A stretch of 64,000 nt of DNA from Timaviella obliquedivisa GSE-PSE-MK23-08B (GTDB lineage Bacteria > Cyanobacteriota > Cyanobacteriia > Elainellales > Elainellaceae): the NCBI GenBank assembly GCA_019358855.1, contig JAHHII010000003.1:124001-188000 (forward strand), in the 5' to 3' direction. The notes below the pieces were generated by a model that saw only the letters and a program-made list of their open reading frames with translations, ran no database searches and was not told the origin of the DNA. The translations under genes and the position numbers were made by a program. This document shows, piece by piece, positions 1-8,383 of the stretch. Numbering within the stretch: position 1 is the first letter of the stretch; every line of letters starts with the position of its first letter.

Positions 1-480
1 GCCATCCAACGGTTGCTGATGATTTACTGGCGAGTGGCTAGCTTGCTCGCCATCACGGTTTATCTCCTGATTGGCAGCCACCCTATTGGTTTTATTACAG
101 GGTTCCTTGCTAAAATCCTCATCCCGCTAGGTCTCTGGTTTTGGGTTGACTTAAATGAAGAAATTTCTGACCAGTTCCAAACTCCGCTCAAGCTAACCTT
201 CACCTCTTGGCGGTGGGCAGTTAGCCTCTACTGCGGACTAGGCGCGATCGCCAGTCTCCCTTTTCTCAAATGTGGCTTTGCAATAGATGCATTTAGAACC
301 GAATTCTGCCAAGCTTGGCTCTATCCTCCTTTCAGCTTCCGAGAGATCTTCCATCCTACTACTAAGCCCGAATTTCTTGGCTTCTTGGGCATTGTTGCCC
401 TGATTGTTTACATCCTCTATCTCGGCTATTTTGTGGTGTTTCGCCTCGGCAAGCAGGGGCGATCGGCAGCAGAGCTTTAA
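1..480 (+). CDS. Conserved cyanobacterial membrane protein, 5' end outside the window
   Basis: The reading frame is open to the left edge; a TTG at 13 and an ATG at 19 are internal or alternative starts, so the true start probably lies upstream. The visible 155-160 residues hold about four hydrophobic segments (near the N-terminus, then around LWFWVDL, AVSLYCGLGAIASLPFL and FLGIVALIVYILYLGYFVVF), which makes it an integral membrane protein. It resembles uncharacterised cyanobacterial membrane proteins (possibly the DUF3177 type, from memory and not checked). The next gene starts 3 bases after the stop, so the two are probably co-transcribed. No catalytic motif is visible and no function can be given. 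Confidence 0.7.
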   Translation, partial: AIQRLLMIYWRVASLLAITVYLLIGSHPIGFITGFLAKILIPLGLWFWVDLNEEISDQFQTPLKLTFTSWRWAVSLYCGLGAIASLPFLKCGFAIDAFRTEFCQAWLYPPFSFREIFHPTTKPEFLGFLGIVALIVYILYLGYFVVFRLGKQGRSAAEL

Positions 481-483
481 CCC

Positions 484-786
484 ATGAGCGACTCCATTGG
501 TTATCGTTTAGAGCAATATACCCTCAAACAACGTCCTCCAGAGGTTCTGCTGGTCACTGTAGAAATTGAGGGTGAGCCTGATCAAATTGCCATTTTCAAA
601 GGGTTCTCTAGCTCTCTCATGCGCCCGACTGCGTTTGATCCAGATTTGCCTGTCTTACCCGAAAACGCTGCGATTCTGACTCTCGATCGCCTCGTTGCTC
701 CTTACAATCCCCAGTCTCCTCAATACATTCAGCAAGGATTGACCTGGGAAATGATGCAAGAACTGCTTCAGGCGATCGGGGTCTAA
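484..786 (+). CDS. Small conserved cyanobacterial protein of unknown function
   Basis: A 100-residue soluble protein beginning MSDSIGYRLEQYTLKQRPPE, with no signal peptide or membrane segment. The middle reads like a short mixed alpha/beta domain (VLLVTVEIEG then IAIFKGFSSSL) followed by a proline-rich stretch and a C-terminal helix (TWEMMQELLQAIGV). It starts 3 bases after the stop of the upstream membrane protein gene, which suggests translational coupling and a shared role. I recognise it only as a cyanobacterial conserved protein and cannot assign a function. Confidence 0.75.
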   Translation: MSDSIGYRLEQYTLKQRPPEVLLVTVEIEGEPDQIAIFKGFSSSLMRPTAFDPDLPVLPENAAILTLDRLVAPYNPQSPQYIQQGLTWEMMQELLQAIGV

Positions 787-989
787 AAAATCCTCACTCA
801 ACCCTTCACTAACTTCCGGAAAAGCAAAATCCATTGCTGTAGTTAAACCTGACTTTTTTTCAAAAAAAGAGTAGTCTATTTGCACAACCTAACCTGAAGC
901 GGGTTCTGTAATCTAGGCTTTGATTAAGCTGTCAATGCTTGTGCTATGCTCCGCTGATCGGTGTGATGTGTGTATGGAGTGATTTAGTT

Positions 990-2414
990 ATGGTGGCAGT
1001 TCCCGTATCGTCCGATAGACCTTTCTCTCGCATTTCTAAACCCCAATGGGGCGCGATCGCTCTCCCTAATACTCGGCTCTTTGGCACCGATGGTATTCGA
1101 GGTCGCGTAGGCGACTTGCTAACCGCGCCCCTTGCCTTACAAGTTGGGTTTTGGGCAGGACAAGTTCTCCAATCTCACCGTTCTGGCATCGTAATTTTAG
1201 GACAAGATTCCCGTAACTCTAGCGACATGCTGACCATGGCACTTTCAGCAGGGCTGACCGCCGCAGGGCTAGAGGTCTGGAACCTGGGTTTGTGTCCTAC
1301 TCCCACTGTCGCCCACCTCACGAGCACAACTGAAGCGATCGGCGGCATTATGGTTTCTGCCAGCCATAACCCTCCCGAAGACAATGGCATCAAATTCTTT
1401 GGCGAAAATGGCAACAAGCTCTCCACAGAAGTTCAGGCTCAAATTGAAGCTGCTCTTCGTGGCGAGTTAGACCTAGCGCCCATCAATAGTTCAGGACGCT
1501 GTTACCATCGTCCTGAACTTGTCCGCCAGTACGTGCAGTTTCTCCAAGAGCCGCTCCTGCCTGAGATTAATCTCAAAGGCATGAAAGTTGTCTTAGATTT
1601 AGCCTGGGGGGCTGCTGTTCAAGTTGCGCCGCTTGTGTTCAGCCAAATGGGCGCTGAAGTGATTTGCCTGCATGATCGAGCCGATGGCGATCGCATCAAT
1701 GTTCATTGTGGCTCCACTCATCTTGACTCTCTCAAAGCCGCAGTCCTGGAACACAGAGCCGATATTGGCTTTGGCTTTGATGGCGATGCCGATCGCGTCA
1801 TGGCGGTTGATGCTCAGGGTCGTACCGTCGATGGTGACTATATTCTCTACCTTTGGGGCGCTGCCTTGCGCCGCACCTGTCAACTTCCCCACGACATCAT
1901 TATCTCAACCGTCATGGCAAACCTTGGCTTTGAGCGAGCCTGGCAAAACCTCGGCGGTACCCTCATTCGTACCGATGTCGGTGATCAATATGTTCATGCT
2001 GAAATGCTGCGCCAGGGTGCAAAGCTCGGCGGAGAGCAATCTGGGCATATCCTTTGTCCTCATTACGGCGTTTCAGGCGATGGTATCCTCACGGCTCTTC
2101 ACCTGACTGCCTTAGTATTGCGCTCTGGCACATCGCTCTCTGATTTGATTGAGCAAAGCTTCCAAACCTATCCTCAGGTTCTCAGAAATGTGCGAGTCGA
2201 AGACCGCGATCGCCGTCTTAATTGGCGACATGACGAAACCTTGCAAAGCGCGATCGCTCAAGCCGAATCTGCGATGGGTGATCAGGGCAGAATTCTAGTC
2301 AGAGCCTCTGGTACCGAGCCTGTCATCCGCATCATGGTCGAAGCAAGTACCAATGAATTGACCTGCTACTGGACAGAAAATTTAGTTTTAGCTGTACAAA
2401 ATTACGCAGCTTAG
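990..2414 (+). CDS. glmM: Phosphoglucosamine mutase GlmM
   Basis: Converts glucosamine-6-phosphate to glucosamine-1-phosphate on the way to UDP-GlcNAc for peptidoglycan and lipopolysaccharide. The family hallmarks are all present: FGTDGIRG near the N-terminus, the phosphoserine loop [12 protein letters not shown] with the active serine near residue 125, the magnesium loop FDGDADR near residues 263-269, the sugar-binding GEQSGHI, and the C-terminal phosphate-binding [15 protein letters not shown]. The frame extends upstream to a TTG at 939 and an ATG at 966. I prefer ATG 990 because GGAG lies about 11 bases before it and the protein then has a normal length (474 residues). A strong stem-loop terminator follows. 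No glmS or glmU is nearby. Confidence 0.96.
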   Translation: MVAVPVSSDRPFSRISKPQWGAIALPNTRLFGTDGIRGRVGDLLTAPLALQVGFWAGQVLQSHRSGIVILGQDSRNSSDMLTMALSAGLTAAGLEVWNLGLCPTPTVAHLTSTTEAIGGIMVSASHNPPEDNGIKFFGENGNKLSTEVQAQIEAALRGELDLAPINSSGRCYHRPELVRQYVQFLQEPLLPEINLKGMKVVLDLAWGAAVQVAPLVFSQMGAEVICLHDRADGDRINVHCGSTHLDSLKAAVLEHRADIGFGFDGDADRVMAVDAQGRTVDGDYILYLWGAALRRTCQLPHDIIISTVMANLGFERAWQNLGGTLIRTDVGDQYVHAEMLRQGAKLGGEQSGHILCPHYGVSGDGILTALHLTALVLRSGTSLSDLIEQSFQTYPQVLRNVRVEDRDRRLNWRHDETLQSAIAQAESAMGDQGRILVRASGTEPVIRIMVEASTNELTCYWTENLVLAVQNYAA

Positions 2415-2436
2415 GATAATTAAAAAATAAATTTTT

Positions 2437-2475
2437 AGAAGCTGAGGCTATTTGAGAACCTCAGCTTCTTTGTGT
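2437..2475 (+). terminator. Rho-independent terminator after glmM
   Basis: Perfect 11-bp stem AGAAGCTGAGG (2437-2447) and CCTCAGCTTCT (2459-2469) with an 11-base loop, followed by a short T-rich run. It begins 22 bases after the glmM stop and ends that transcript before thrC. Confidence 0.85.
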
Positions 2476-2485
2476 GTAAGGCTTT

Positions 2486-2520
2486 CAAACATACCCGACT
2501 TTTTTTATCGGGTATGTTTG
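2486..2520. repeat. Perfect 13-bp inverted repeat in the thrC leader
   Basis: CAAACATACCCGA (2486-2498) pairs exactly with TCGGGTATGTTTG (2508-2520) around the loop CTTTTTTTA. It lies 59 bases upstream of the thrC start and directly behind the glmM terminator. The T tract is in the loop, not after the stem, so it is not a standard terminator on the plus strand. It could be an operator, an attenuator arm or an RNA-stability hairpin. Confidence 0.6.
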
Positions 2521-2579
2521 ACGAGGATTTATGCCCGTGTTACTATCCTGTTCATTAACGACGAGAGAGTATTCAAGTC

Positions 2580-3893
2580 ATGACTCAGGCAGCCATAAAC
2601 CCTACCCATTCCGCCGTCCACTCCGCCACAACCTTTACTGGATTGAAATGTAAAGAATGTGGTAGCGAGTATGAAGCCAAAGCAATCCACGTCTGCGAAC
2701 TCTGCTTTGGCCCTCTAGAGGTTGCCTATGACTACGATCGCCTCAGGCAAATTGTTACCCGCGAAACCATTCAAGCTGGGCCCCATTCTATCTGGCGCTA
2801 TCGCCCCTTTCTACCCGTCACCTCACAAAATCCCATTGATGTCGGTACTGGCATGACTCCGCTCGTACAGGCTAATCGTCTGGCTCGTCAACTCGGCATC
2901 AAACGTCTCTTTATTAAAAATGATGCTGTTAATATGCCAACCCTTAGCTTCAAAGACCGCGTTGTTTCAGTGGCTCTTACCCGCGCCCGTGAACTTGGCT
3001 TCACCACAGTTTCCTGCGCTAGCACTGGAAACTTGGCAAACTCTACCGCGGCGATCGCTGCTCACGCCGGACTTGACTGCTGCGTCTTCATTCCCTCAGA
3101 CCTAGAAGCCGGAAAAGTCATGGGCACTCTCATCTACGGCCCGACAGTTATGGCAGTTCATGGCAACTACGACCAAGTTAATCGCCTCTGCTCTGAGGTT
3201 GCCAATAGCCACGGTTGGGGCTTCGTCAACATCAACCTTCGCCCCTACTATTCTGAAGGTTCTAAAACTCTAGGGTTTGAAGTTGCAGAACAATTGGGCT
3301 GGCAACTCCCTGATCACATTGTGGCTCCCTTGGCTTCCGGCTCCTTGTTTACCAAAATCTACAAAGGCTTCCAAGAGTTTGTCAAAGTGGGTTTAGTGGA
3401 TGATAAACCTGTCCGCTTTAGCGGTGCCCAAGCTGAAGGCTGTTCGCCGATTGCTAAAGCGTTTAAAGAAAATCAAGACTTTATCACCCCGGTCAAACCC
3501 AACACGATCGCCAAATCTATTGCGATCGGCAATCCTGCGGACGGCATCTATGCTGTAGACATTGCCCGGAAAACGAACGGCAACATCGAATCTGTCAACG
3601 ATGCTGAGATCGTAGAGGCGATCAAGCTGCTTGCGGAAACCGAAGGCATCTTTACCGAAACGGCAGGAGGCACCACGATCGCTGTCCTCAAAAAGCTAGT
3701 CGAAGCTGGCAAAATTGATCCTGAAGAAACCACTGTTGTCTACATCACAGGCAATGGCTTAAAAACTCAAGAAGCAGTTCAAGGTTGCATCGGAGAACCT
3801 TTCACTATTGAACCTAAACTTGATGCCTTCGAGCGTGCCCTAGAGCGTTCCAGAACTCTAGGTCGGCTAGAATGGCAGCAAGTGATGGTTTAG
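2580..3893 (+). CDS. thrC: Threonine synthase ThrC
   Basis: Pyridoxal-phosphate enzyme of 437 residues that converts O-phosphohomoserine to threonine. An N-terminal zinc-ribbon-like segment (CKECG at about residue 20 and CELCFGPL at about residue 38) precedes the fold type II PLP domain. The PLP lysine is in the motif LSFKDRVVS and the phosphate-binding loop is in SCASTGNLANSTAA. The ATG at 2580 fits the usual length of the cyanobacterial enzyme. A MoaD/ThiS-like carrier protein is encoded 51 bases downstream on the same strand. That pairing suggests a shared transcript, although the usual threonine synthase reaction needs no sulfur carrier. Confidence 0.95.
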   Translation: MTQAAINPTHSAVHSATTFTGLKCKECGSEYEAKAIHVCELCFGPLEVAYDYDRLRQIVTRETIQAGPHSIWRYRPFLPVTSQNPIDVGTGMTPLVQANRLARQLGIKRLFIKNDAVNMPTLSFKDRVVSVALTRARELGFTTVSCASTGNLANSTAAIAAHAGLDCCVFIPSDLEAGKVMGTLIYGPTVMAVHGNYDQVNRLCSEVANSHGWGFVNINLRPYYSEGSKTLGFEVAEQLGWQLPDHIVAPLASGSLFTKIYKGFQEFVKVGLVDDKPVRFSGAQAEGCSPIAKAFKENQDFITPVKPNTIAKSIAIGNPADGIYAVDIARKTNGNIESVNDAEIVEAIKLLAETEGIFTETAGGTTIAVLKKLVEAGKIDPEETTVVYITGNGLKTQEAVQGCIGEPFTIEPKLDAFERALERSRTLGRLEWQQVMV

Positions 3894-3944
3894 GCTCAGT
3901 CCTATTACTTCGTTCTTTTTCCTAATCTTTATTTTTTCTAGAAC

Positions 3945-4220
3945 ATGGCAGTTAAAGTTCTCGTTCCAACTCCCCTTCAAAAGCTAACCCAAGACCAAGC
4001 TACCCTAGAGTGCGAAGGTAACAGCATTGCCGAGCTAATAGAGTCTCTTGAGCAAAGCTTCCCTGGTATCAAAGCGCGTCTTTGTGATGAACAAGGTCAG
4101 TTGCGTCGTTTCATCAACTTCTATGTCAACAGCGAAGATATTCGCTTTTTAGAAGGTCAAAACACTCCTCTCACCACAGGGGACGAAGTAAGTATTGTTC
4201 CCGCAGTGGCGGGCGGCTGA
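3945..4220 (+). CDS. MoaD/ThiS-family ubiquitin-like sulfur carrier protein
   Basis: A 91-residue beta-grasp protein ending in the diglycine that MoaD, ThiS and CysO proteins use for adenylation and thiocarboxylate formation ([10 protein letters not shown] at the C-terminus). The middle contains the usual [14 protein letters not shown] and the [11 protein letters not shown] strand-turn-strand. It is longer than typical MoaD or ThiS (65-80 residues) and closer to CysO/90-residue carriers. It lies directly after thrC. In Mycobacterium CysO feeds sulfur to a PLP enzyme for cysteine synthesis, and in Wolinella a similar carrier feeds homocysteine synthesis. A link to the ThrC-type PLP enzyme here is inference only. 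No activating enzyme (MoeB/ThiF) is in the window. Confidence 0.88.
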   Translation: MAVKVLVPTPLQKLTQDQATLECEGNSIAELIESLEQSFPGIKARLCDEQGQLRRFINFYVNSEDIRFLEGQNTPLTTGDEVSIVPAVAGG

Positions 4221-4255
4221 GAGACGGCTACGTTAAACATTCCTAAAGGCTAATC

Positions 4256-4296
4256 AAAAGCGTTACGTTCACTTTGTAGGAACGTAACGCTTTTTC
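4256..4296. terminator. Bidirectional terminator between the thrC unit and the SBP-TRIC gene
   Basis: AAAAGCGTTACGTTC (4256-4270) and GAACGTAACGCTTTTT (4280-4295) form a long perfect stem around a 9-base loop. A T run follows on the plus strand and an A run precedes it, so it can act for both converging transcripts. Confidence 0.9.
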
Positions 4297-4319
4297 ATTA
4301 ATATTCTTGCGCTTACTGG

Positions 4320-5966
4320 CTATTCTCTAACTTCGCTCCCAGTCTCACCAGTTTCGTAGGCAGGCACTTGAAAGCGAGCATCATCTCTTTTAGATTGACT
4401 CGGTTGGTAGGAAAATAAAGGCATCTTCAGCCTTAGAAAAATTGCAATTACCCGTGTCACAAACGAGCCTGCAATAATGACCATAACTGCCTTGAAAATT
4501 TCGTCGGGGTAATAGTTTAACTGGCTAGAATACCAAATAATAAACATTGAGAAAATGAAACCCCAAATAATTGCAATGATTGGGTAAAAAGAGCCCTTGA
4601 GTGATGGATTATTTGGATCGGCTCTCACCATATCGCGGATAATGCCACCGCCAGCGCTGGTGATGGCTGCAAAAATAGGCCCCCATAACCAAAGCGGAGA
4701 ACTTTGAGTTTCGAGGGCTACAATCACCCCAATAATCGACAGTGTAGATAGACCCAACGTATCTAAAAGTTCAATCACTGCATTGAATGTCTTGGCACTG
4801 AGTGAAGGCGTGTTGCTTTGAACCTGAGAAGTGTTTTTCCTGATCTTATCGTTCCAAAAACCGATTAATTGAATCAGCACGTATCCTACCAAAACTGTAA
4901 TAATCACCGCCATCATATAAGTGGGCGCTTTCATTAAGCCTAGTGTAGTTCGTCCGGCAATCATATCCCGCAACACTCCCCCGCCAACTCCGGGCAAAGC
5001 CGCCAACACCAAAGCCCCAAAGAGATCGTAGCCTTCGCGGTTTGCCATTACTAGCCCTGAAACTGCAAACGAAATTACTCCAGTTAGTTCTACAAAGAAG
5101 TACCATTTTTGTCCTGTAGTAAAGCCTAACAAGACTGGGAATAAATATTGCTGAACTAGCTTATTGTATTGACCGTTATCTTTCAATTTCGTAATGCTGG
5201 CATTAAACTGCTCAACTAGCTCAGGTGTAACTTGCTTGGATTTTTTACTGAAAAGAATGTAGTAAGGGAGTTCGCTAATGCGAAGAGGATACTCTTCGGC
5301 AATATCTTGGAACTGCTGCTTGTAGGAAATGTCTGCACCGACAATTTGATCAATGAGAAACCCATCAACCTGCTTACGAGCAAGCAAATTAAAAAGCTCT
5401 GCATCGGTTTCAGCTTTAACAATTTTGCTTTCATTATCGGAATCTTTAATATAGGCATCAATCTCCTTCTGACCGTAAGAGTATCCGTCTACAACGCCAA
5501 GACGAAAAGATTTCTCGTGAAACATCTTCAGTACATCGGCAGCATTCTTTAAGCTATATTGCTCTGACGCTCCTTGAGGAACAAAAAGTACATTAACAGA
5601 CCTCCGAAACTCTTTGGAGTAATAGCCAAAAGCCTCTCTTTCTGGTCGCTTTGAAGCTGAGATAATGATGTCTTTCTTTCCTTTTTTAAGATCATCCAAT
5701 AGCTTGTTCCAGCTAGTTTCACCTTCATACAAAACACTGTAACCAATGTTAGAGAACGCTAAGTTTGCTAAGCGAGTATCTAGCCCGTTGACTGACTTTG
5801 TTCCCCCACTTTCTTCTTCATAAATGAAGGGTCGCCAACCGTAAGATGCTGTTTTTAGAGTTGAATGATGATCGACTTGAGCAACAGCAGGGTGTGCCCC
5901 TAAAATACAAATTAAACTCCAAGTGGCGATCGCCAGCCACACCAACCATTTTTTCTGTACCCGCAT
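4320..5966 (-). CDS. Fusion of a periplasmic solute-binding domain with a TRIC-type cation channel
   Basis: A 548-residue protein with three parts. Residues 1-29 are a signal peptide (hydrophobic WLAIATWSLICILGAHPAVAQ). Residues about 36-275 are a type 3 solute-binding domain, the class that binds amino acids, including a KRPEREAFGYYSKEF stretch equivalent to the ligand-carboxylate arginine region. Residues about 285-515 are a TRIC/UPF0126 channel with both diagnostic repeats, GGGVLRDMI (about 328) and GGGIIRDMV (about 440), and about seven membrane helices. Bacterial TRIC proteins are normally about 200 residues with no ligand domain. TRIC proteins have an external N-terminus, which suits a periplasmic receptor domain. 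It is transcribed alone, divergent from the EctC-like gene, and ends at a shared terminator. Family membership of both halves is clear; gating by a bound ligand is inference. Confidence 0.92.
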   Translation of the reverse strand: MRVQKKWLVWLAIATWSLICILGAHPAVAQVDHHSTLKTASYGWRPFIYEEESGGTKSVNGLDTRLANLAFSNIGYSVLYEGETSWNKLLDDLKKGKKDIIISASKRPEREAFGYYSKEFRRSVNVLFVPQGASEQYSLKNAADVLKMFHEKSFRLGVVDGYSYGQKEIDAYIKDSDNESKIVKAETDAELFNLLARKQVDGFLIDQIVGADISYKQQFQDIAEEYPLRISELPYYILFSKKSKQVTPELVEQFNASITKLKDNGQYNKLVQQYLFPVLLGFTTGQKWYFFVELTGVISFAVSGLVMANREGYDLFGALVLAALPGVGGGVLRDMIAGRTTLGLMKAPTYMMAVIITVLVGYVLIQLIGFWNDKIRKNTSQVQSNTPSLSAKTFNAVIELLDTLGLSTLSIIGVIVALETQSSPLWLWGPIFAAITSAGGGIIRDMVRADPNNPSLKGSFYPIIAIIWGFIFSMFIIWYSSQLNYYPDEIFKAVMVIIAGSFVTRVIAIFLRLKMPLFSYQPSQSKRDDARFQVPAYETGETGSEVRE

Positions 5967-6295
5967 AATTCAGACTCCAAAGCGCTTAGCGTCTAAGGTG
6001 CCCTCAAATCAAGCCAGAAAAACATTTCTTTTAATAACCGTATCGCTTGCTACGTTTTCAGAAGAGTTGATTTTTAAGCTCATAATCCTGGGAGGATATC
6101 TTCCTCAATCTGAAGACAGTTTTACATTAAATTCAGTAAATTCCACAGCTATTAGAACTAGGTATGTATTAATTCTTCCGCACTCATGACGATGAATTCA
6201 GCCGTTTATTAAGAATATAAAACGTTATAGATGCGAAACATTACTAGAGATTAGTAGCGATCGCTACGCTTATTTACTTAATTAGGGAAGTCATC
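5967..6295. other. Divergent intergenic region with no gene seen
   Basis: 329 bases of AT-rich sequence between the start codons of the SBP-TRIC gene (minus) and the EctC-like gene (plus), so it must hold both promoters. An AGGGAAG ribosome site lies at about 6284-6290, before the ATG at 6296. I found no convincing operator, and a short open frame here (5923-6189) is low-complexity and not supported. Confidence 0.5.
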
Positions 6296-6670
6296 ATGAT
6301 CTATACAAATTTAGAAGATGTAGTTGGCAGCGAACGTGATGTTGCTTGGGGAAACGGTCAAAGTCGCCGTTTTCTAGTTGAACAAGACGGAATGGGATAC
6401 TCCTTAACCGATACCGTTATTAACGCTGGCACAGAATCTTTGCTGGAATATAAGAACCATATGGAGACTTGTTACTGCATTGAAGGCGAAGGCGAAGTCG
6501 AAACGAACGGTGTTGTTTACTCCATTAAGCCTGGTTCAATGTACGCACTGAACCGAAACGACAAACATTATTTGCGTGCCAAAACAACGATGCGCTTGGT
6601 CTGTGTATTCAACCCACCTCTCAAAGGCTACGAATCCCACAGCCTTACAGGACAAGCATCCTGCTACTAG
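6296..6670 (+). CDS. Ectoine-synthase-like cupin (EctC family), without ectA/ectB
   Basis: A 124-residue cupin very like ectoine synthase: CIEGEGEVE, IKPGSMYAL and ND-KHYLRA match the family in order. The residues that correspond to the iron ligands of characterised EctC enzymes (Glu57, Tyr83 and His91 by my count here) are kept. EctC closes N-gamma-acetyl-diaminobutyrate into ectoine, but EctA and EctB are absent from the window. Instead the next gene is a PP-loop ATPase 41 bases on. Orphan EctC proteins are known elsewhere. The substrate here could be an imported ectoine precursor or a different molecule. AGGGAAG precedes the ATG. The protein family is secure; the reaction is not. Confidence 0.85.
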   Translation: MIYTNLEDVVGSERDVAWGNGQSRRFLVEQDGMGYSLTDTVINAGTESLLEYKNHMETCYCIEGEGEVETNGVVYSIKPGSMYALNRNDKHYLRAKTTMRLVCVFNPPLKGYESHSLTGQASCY

Positions 6671-6711
6671 TTCTTTCCTAATTTCAACAGCTATCGCCCT
6701 TGTCTGTGCCT

Positions 6712-8193
6712 ATGTCGGACGAGGGCTATCCTTTCCCGCTATTTAACATTTTAGAAATGCTAATCACCGATCGCCCAATGTCTACTAGTTCGCAGGTTGC
6801 CAGCCCCCAGCCAGTTTTTTCTTCCGTGGATGATCCATCCCAGTCGGCACTAACAGTCCGTGTTAATGCTCTAGAAGTGTATAGGCATCATCTTGAAATT
6901 TCCTACCAAATTGGACAATGCGCTTTCACAACCAAAGTTTTTTATCATGATGTGGATCTTGAAGCCCTAGCGGTACGGTATTCTGCTCAGTTTATGCGTC
7001 AGGTTTATTGCCACATTGCTTTGGTAGAAGGACTGAAGTATTGCTCTGTTTTTCCCGAAATTTATGATGTAACGGCGATCGCCGATGGCTTATCTGTGGC
7101 TTCTCTAGAGTTCTTTAGCCGTACTTACAACGCAGCATACACCCAGAACAAATACGAAAATCAAATCAGTAACTATAATGGACCTCTTCTCTACTTTGAA
7201 TCTATTTTAGGAACGCTACAACCCATCACGTTTAAAGGCAATAATCCCACTGTCTTAACTGGAAATGGCGGCGGTAAAGATAGCTTTCTCTCTATGAAAA
7301 TACTAGAAGAGGCAACCATTCCTTTTGCCGCATTTCAATGGGCGCGGTCAGAGTATGGTCGCTTTGAATATCAGCATGACCTCAGCGCTAAAATTTATCA
7401 GCATGTTCAACCCCAAACGGTTCATCGCGTCTCTATCCATGATGACTTTACCGATGGCGTTTACATGCAACTCTACTTCCCCCACCTCAAGCCACCCTTT
7501 ACCCTCGGTACGCCAGAATGTATTTTTGCGGCGCTGCCAATTTTGCTAGATCAAGAATATTGCTACCTATCGTTTGGTAATGAAAAGAGTTCTGATACTG
7601 GCAATTTTTACTGGGCTGAGCTAGGGCAAGAGGTTAACCATCAGTGGATTAAAACCTATGAAGCAGAGTGTATTTTTGAAGCCTTCGTCCGAGAGCATTT
7701 CATTACAAACCACCAATATTTCAGCTTGCTCAAGCCTCTTTACGATTATCGAATTTTCAAAAATCTAGCTCGTTATCCTCAAGCATTGCCCGACCTCCAC
7801 TCTTGCAACATTGACAAACCTTGGTGCAAAAAGTGCGCTAAATGCGCCTATGTTTGGCTTAACTACCTGGCAAACTTTGACACCTCAGTCATTAATGCTT
7901 TGTTTCACACCAACCCCTTCGACTCTTCAGACCTGCATCTTTATTATCGCCAAATGCTAGGGCTAGAAGAGCATAATGCGTTTGAATGTGTAGGTCATAT
8001 TCATGAGTCTAGAATTGCGATGCAGAAGTGCGCGCAGAAGGGGCTTACGGGTAAAGTGATGGCAATGTTTGAAACAGATGTGCAGGCTCAGGTATTGCAA
8101 AATTGGGAAGAACTTGAGCAAAAGTATGATCAGGTTTATTCAGAACATAATATTCCTGATCATATTTTTGAACGGGTTAAGGCTTTCTTGTAG
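6712..8193 (+). CDS. PP-loop (GGGKDS) ATPase superfamily protein, possibly MurL-like
   Basis: About 493 residues. The motif LTGNGGGKDSFLSMKIL (about residues 185-200) is the pyrophosphate loop of N-type/PP-ATPases, which activate substrates as adenylates. A cysteine cluster follows near the C-terminal third (C-N-I-D-KPWCKKCAKCAYVW), as in some metal-binding members. The layout, an N-terminal domain then a GGGKDS domain, recalls MurL, the ATP-dependent UDP-MurNAc-L-Ala-L-Glu epimerase of Xanthomonas, but I cannot confirm that without alignment. Starts at TTG 6700, ATG 6712, ATG 6757 and ATG 6778 are all possible; none has a clear ribosome site. It follows the EctC-like gene on the same strand, which suggests an operon and a joint pathway. 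Confidence 0.75.
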   Translation: MSDEGYPFPLFNILEMLITDRPMSTSSQVASPQPVFSSVDDPSQSALTVRVNALEVYRHHLEISYQIGQCAFTTKVFYHDVDLEALAVRYSAQFMRQVYCHIALVEGLKYCSVFPEIYDVTAIADGLSVASLEFFSRTYNAAYTQNKYENQISNYNGPLLYFESILGTLQPITFKGNNPTVLTGNGGGKDSFLSMKILEEATIPFAAFQWARSEYGRFEYQHDLSAKIYQHVQPQTVHRVSIHDDFTDGVYMQLYFPHLKPPFTLGTPECIFAALPILLDQEYCYLSFGNEKSSDTGNFYWAELGQEVNHQWIKTYEAECIFEAFVREHFITNHQYFSLLKPLYDYRIFKNLARYPQALPDLHSCNIDKPWCKKCAKCAYVWLNYLANFDTSVINALFHTNPFDSSDLHLYYRQMLGLEEHNAFECVGHIHESRIAMQKCAQKGLTGKVMAMFETDVQAQVLQNWEELEQKYDQVYSEHNIPDHIFERVKAFL

Positions 8194-8236
8194 CTTTATT
8201 CTGTATCAGTTTTATTCATTGGGTTTGATTAATTCA

Positions 8237-8258
8237 GGGGGCGATCGCCTCCTTTTTT
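8237..8258 (+). terminator. Terminator built on a HIP1 palindrome
   Basis: GGGGGC (8237-8242) pairs with GCCTCC (8247-8252) around the tetraloop GATC, followed by six T. The HIP1 core GCGATCGC forms the top of the hairpin. It ends the EctC-like/PP-loop transcript. Confidence 0.65.
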
Positions 8259-8383
8259 GTTTTGCCTAGTTTTTTGTTTTGCCTCCTTTTTTGCATATTT
8301 TTTTGCAGAACTGGACTTTCGACTAATAGCCCTCCCTCTCAACCTAGTGCATTTTTAAGAGAACTCCCATTCTCTGCTTCTCC

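Noticed and set aside
853-869. CTTTTTTT-C-AAAAAAAG palindrome upstream of glmM
   Set aside because: Low-complexity A/T tracts can form such a palindrome by chance; too weak to call as a terminator.
5923-6189. Plus-strand 88-residue frame between the SBP-TRIC and EctC-like genes
   Set aside because: It overlaps the signal-peptide end of the TRIC fusion on the other strand and has no domain or ribosome site.
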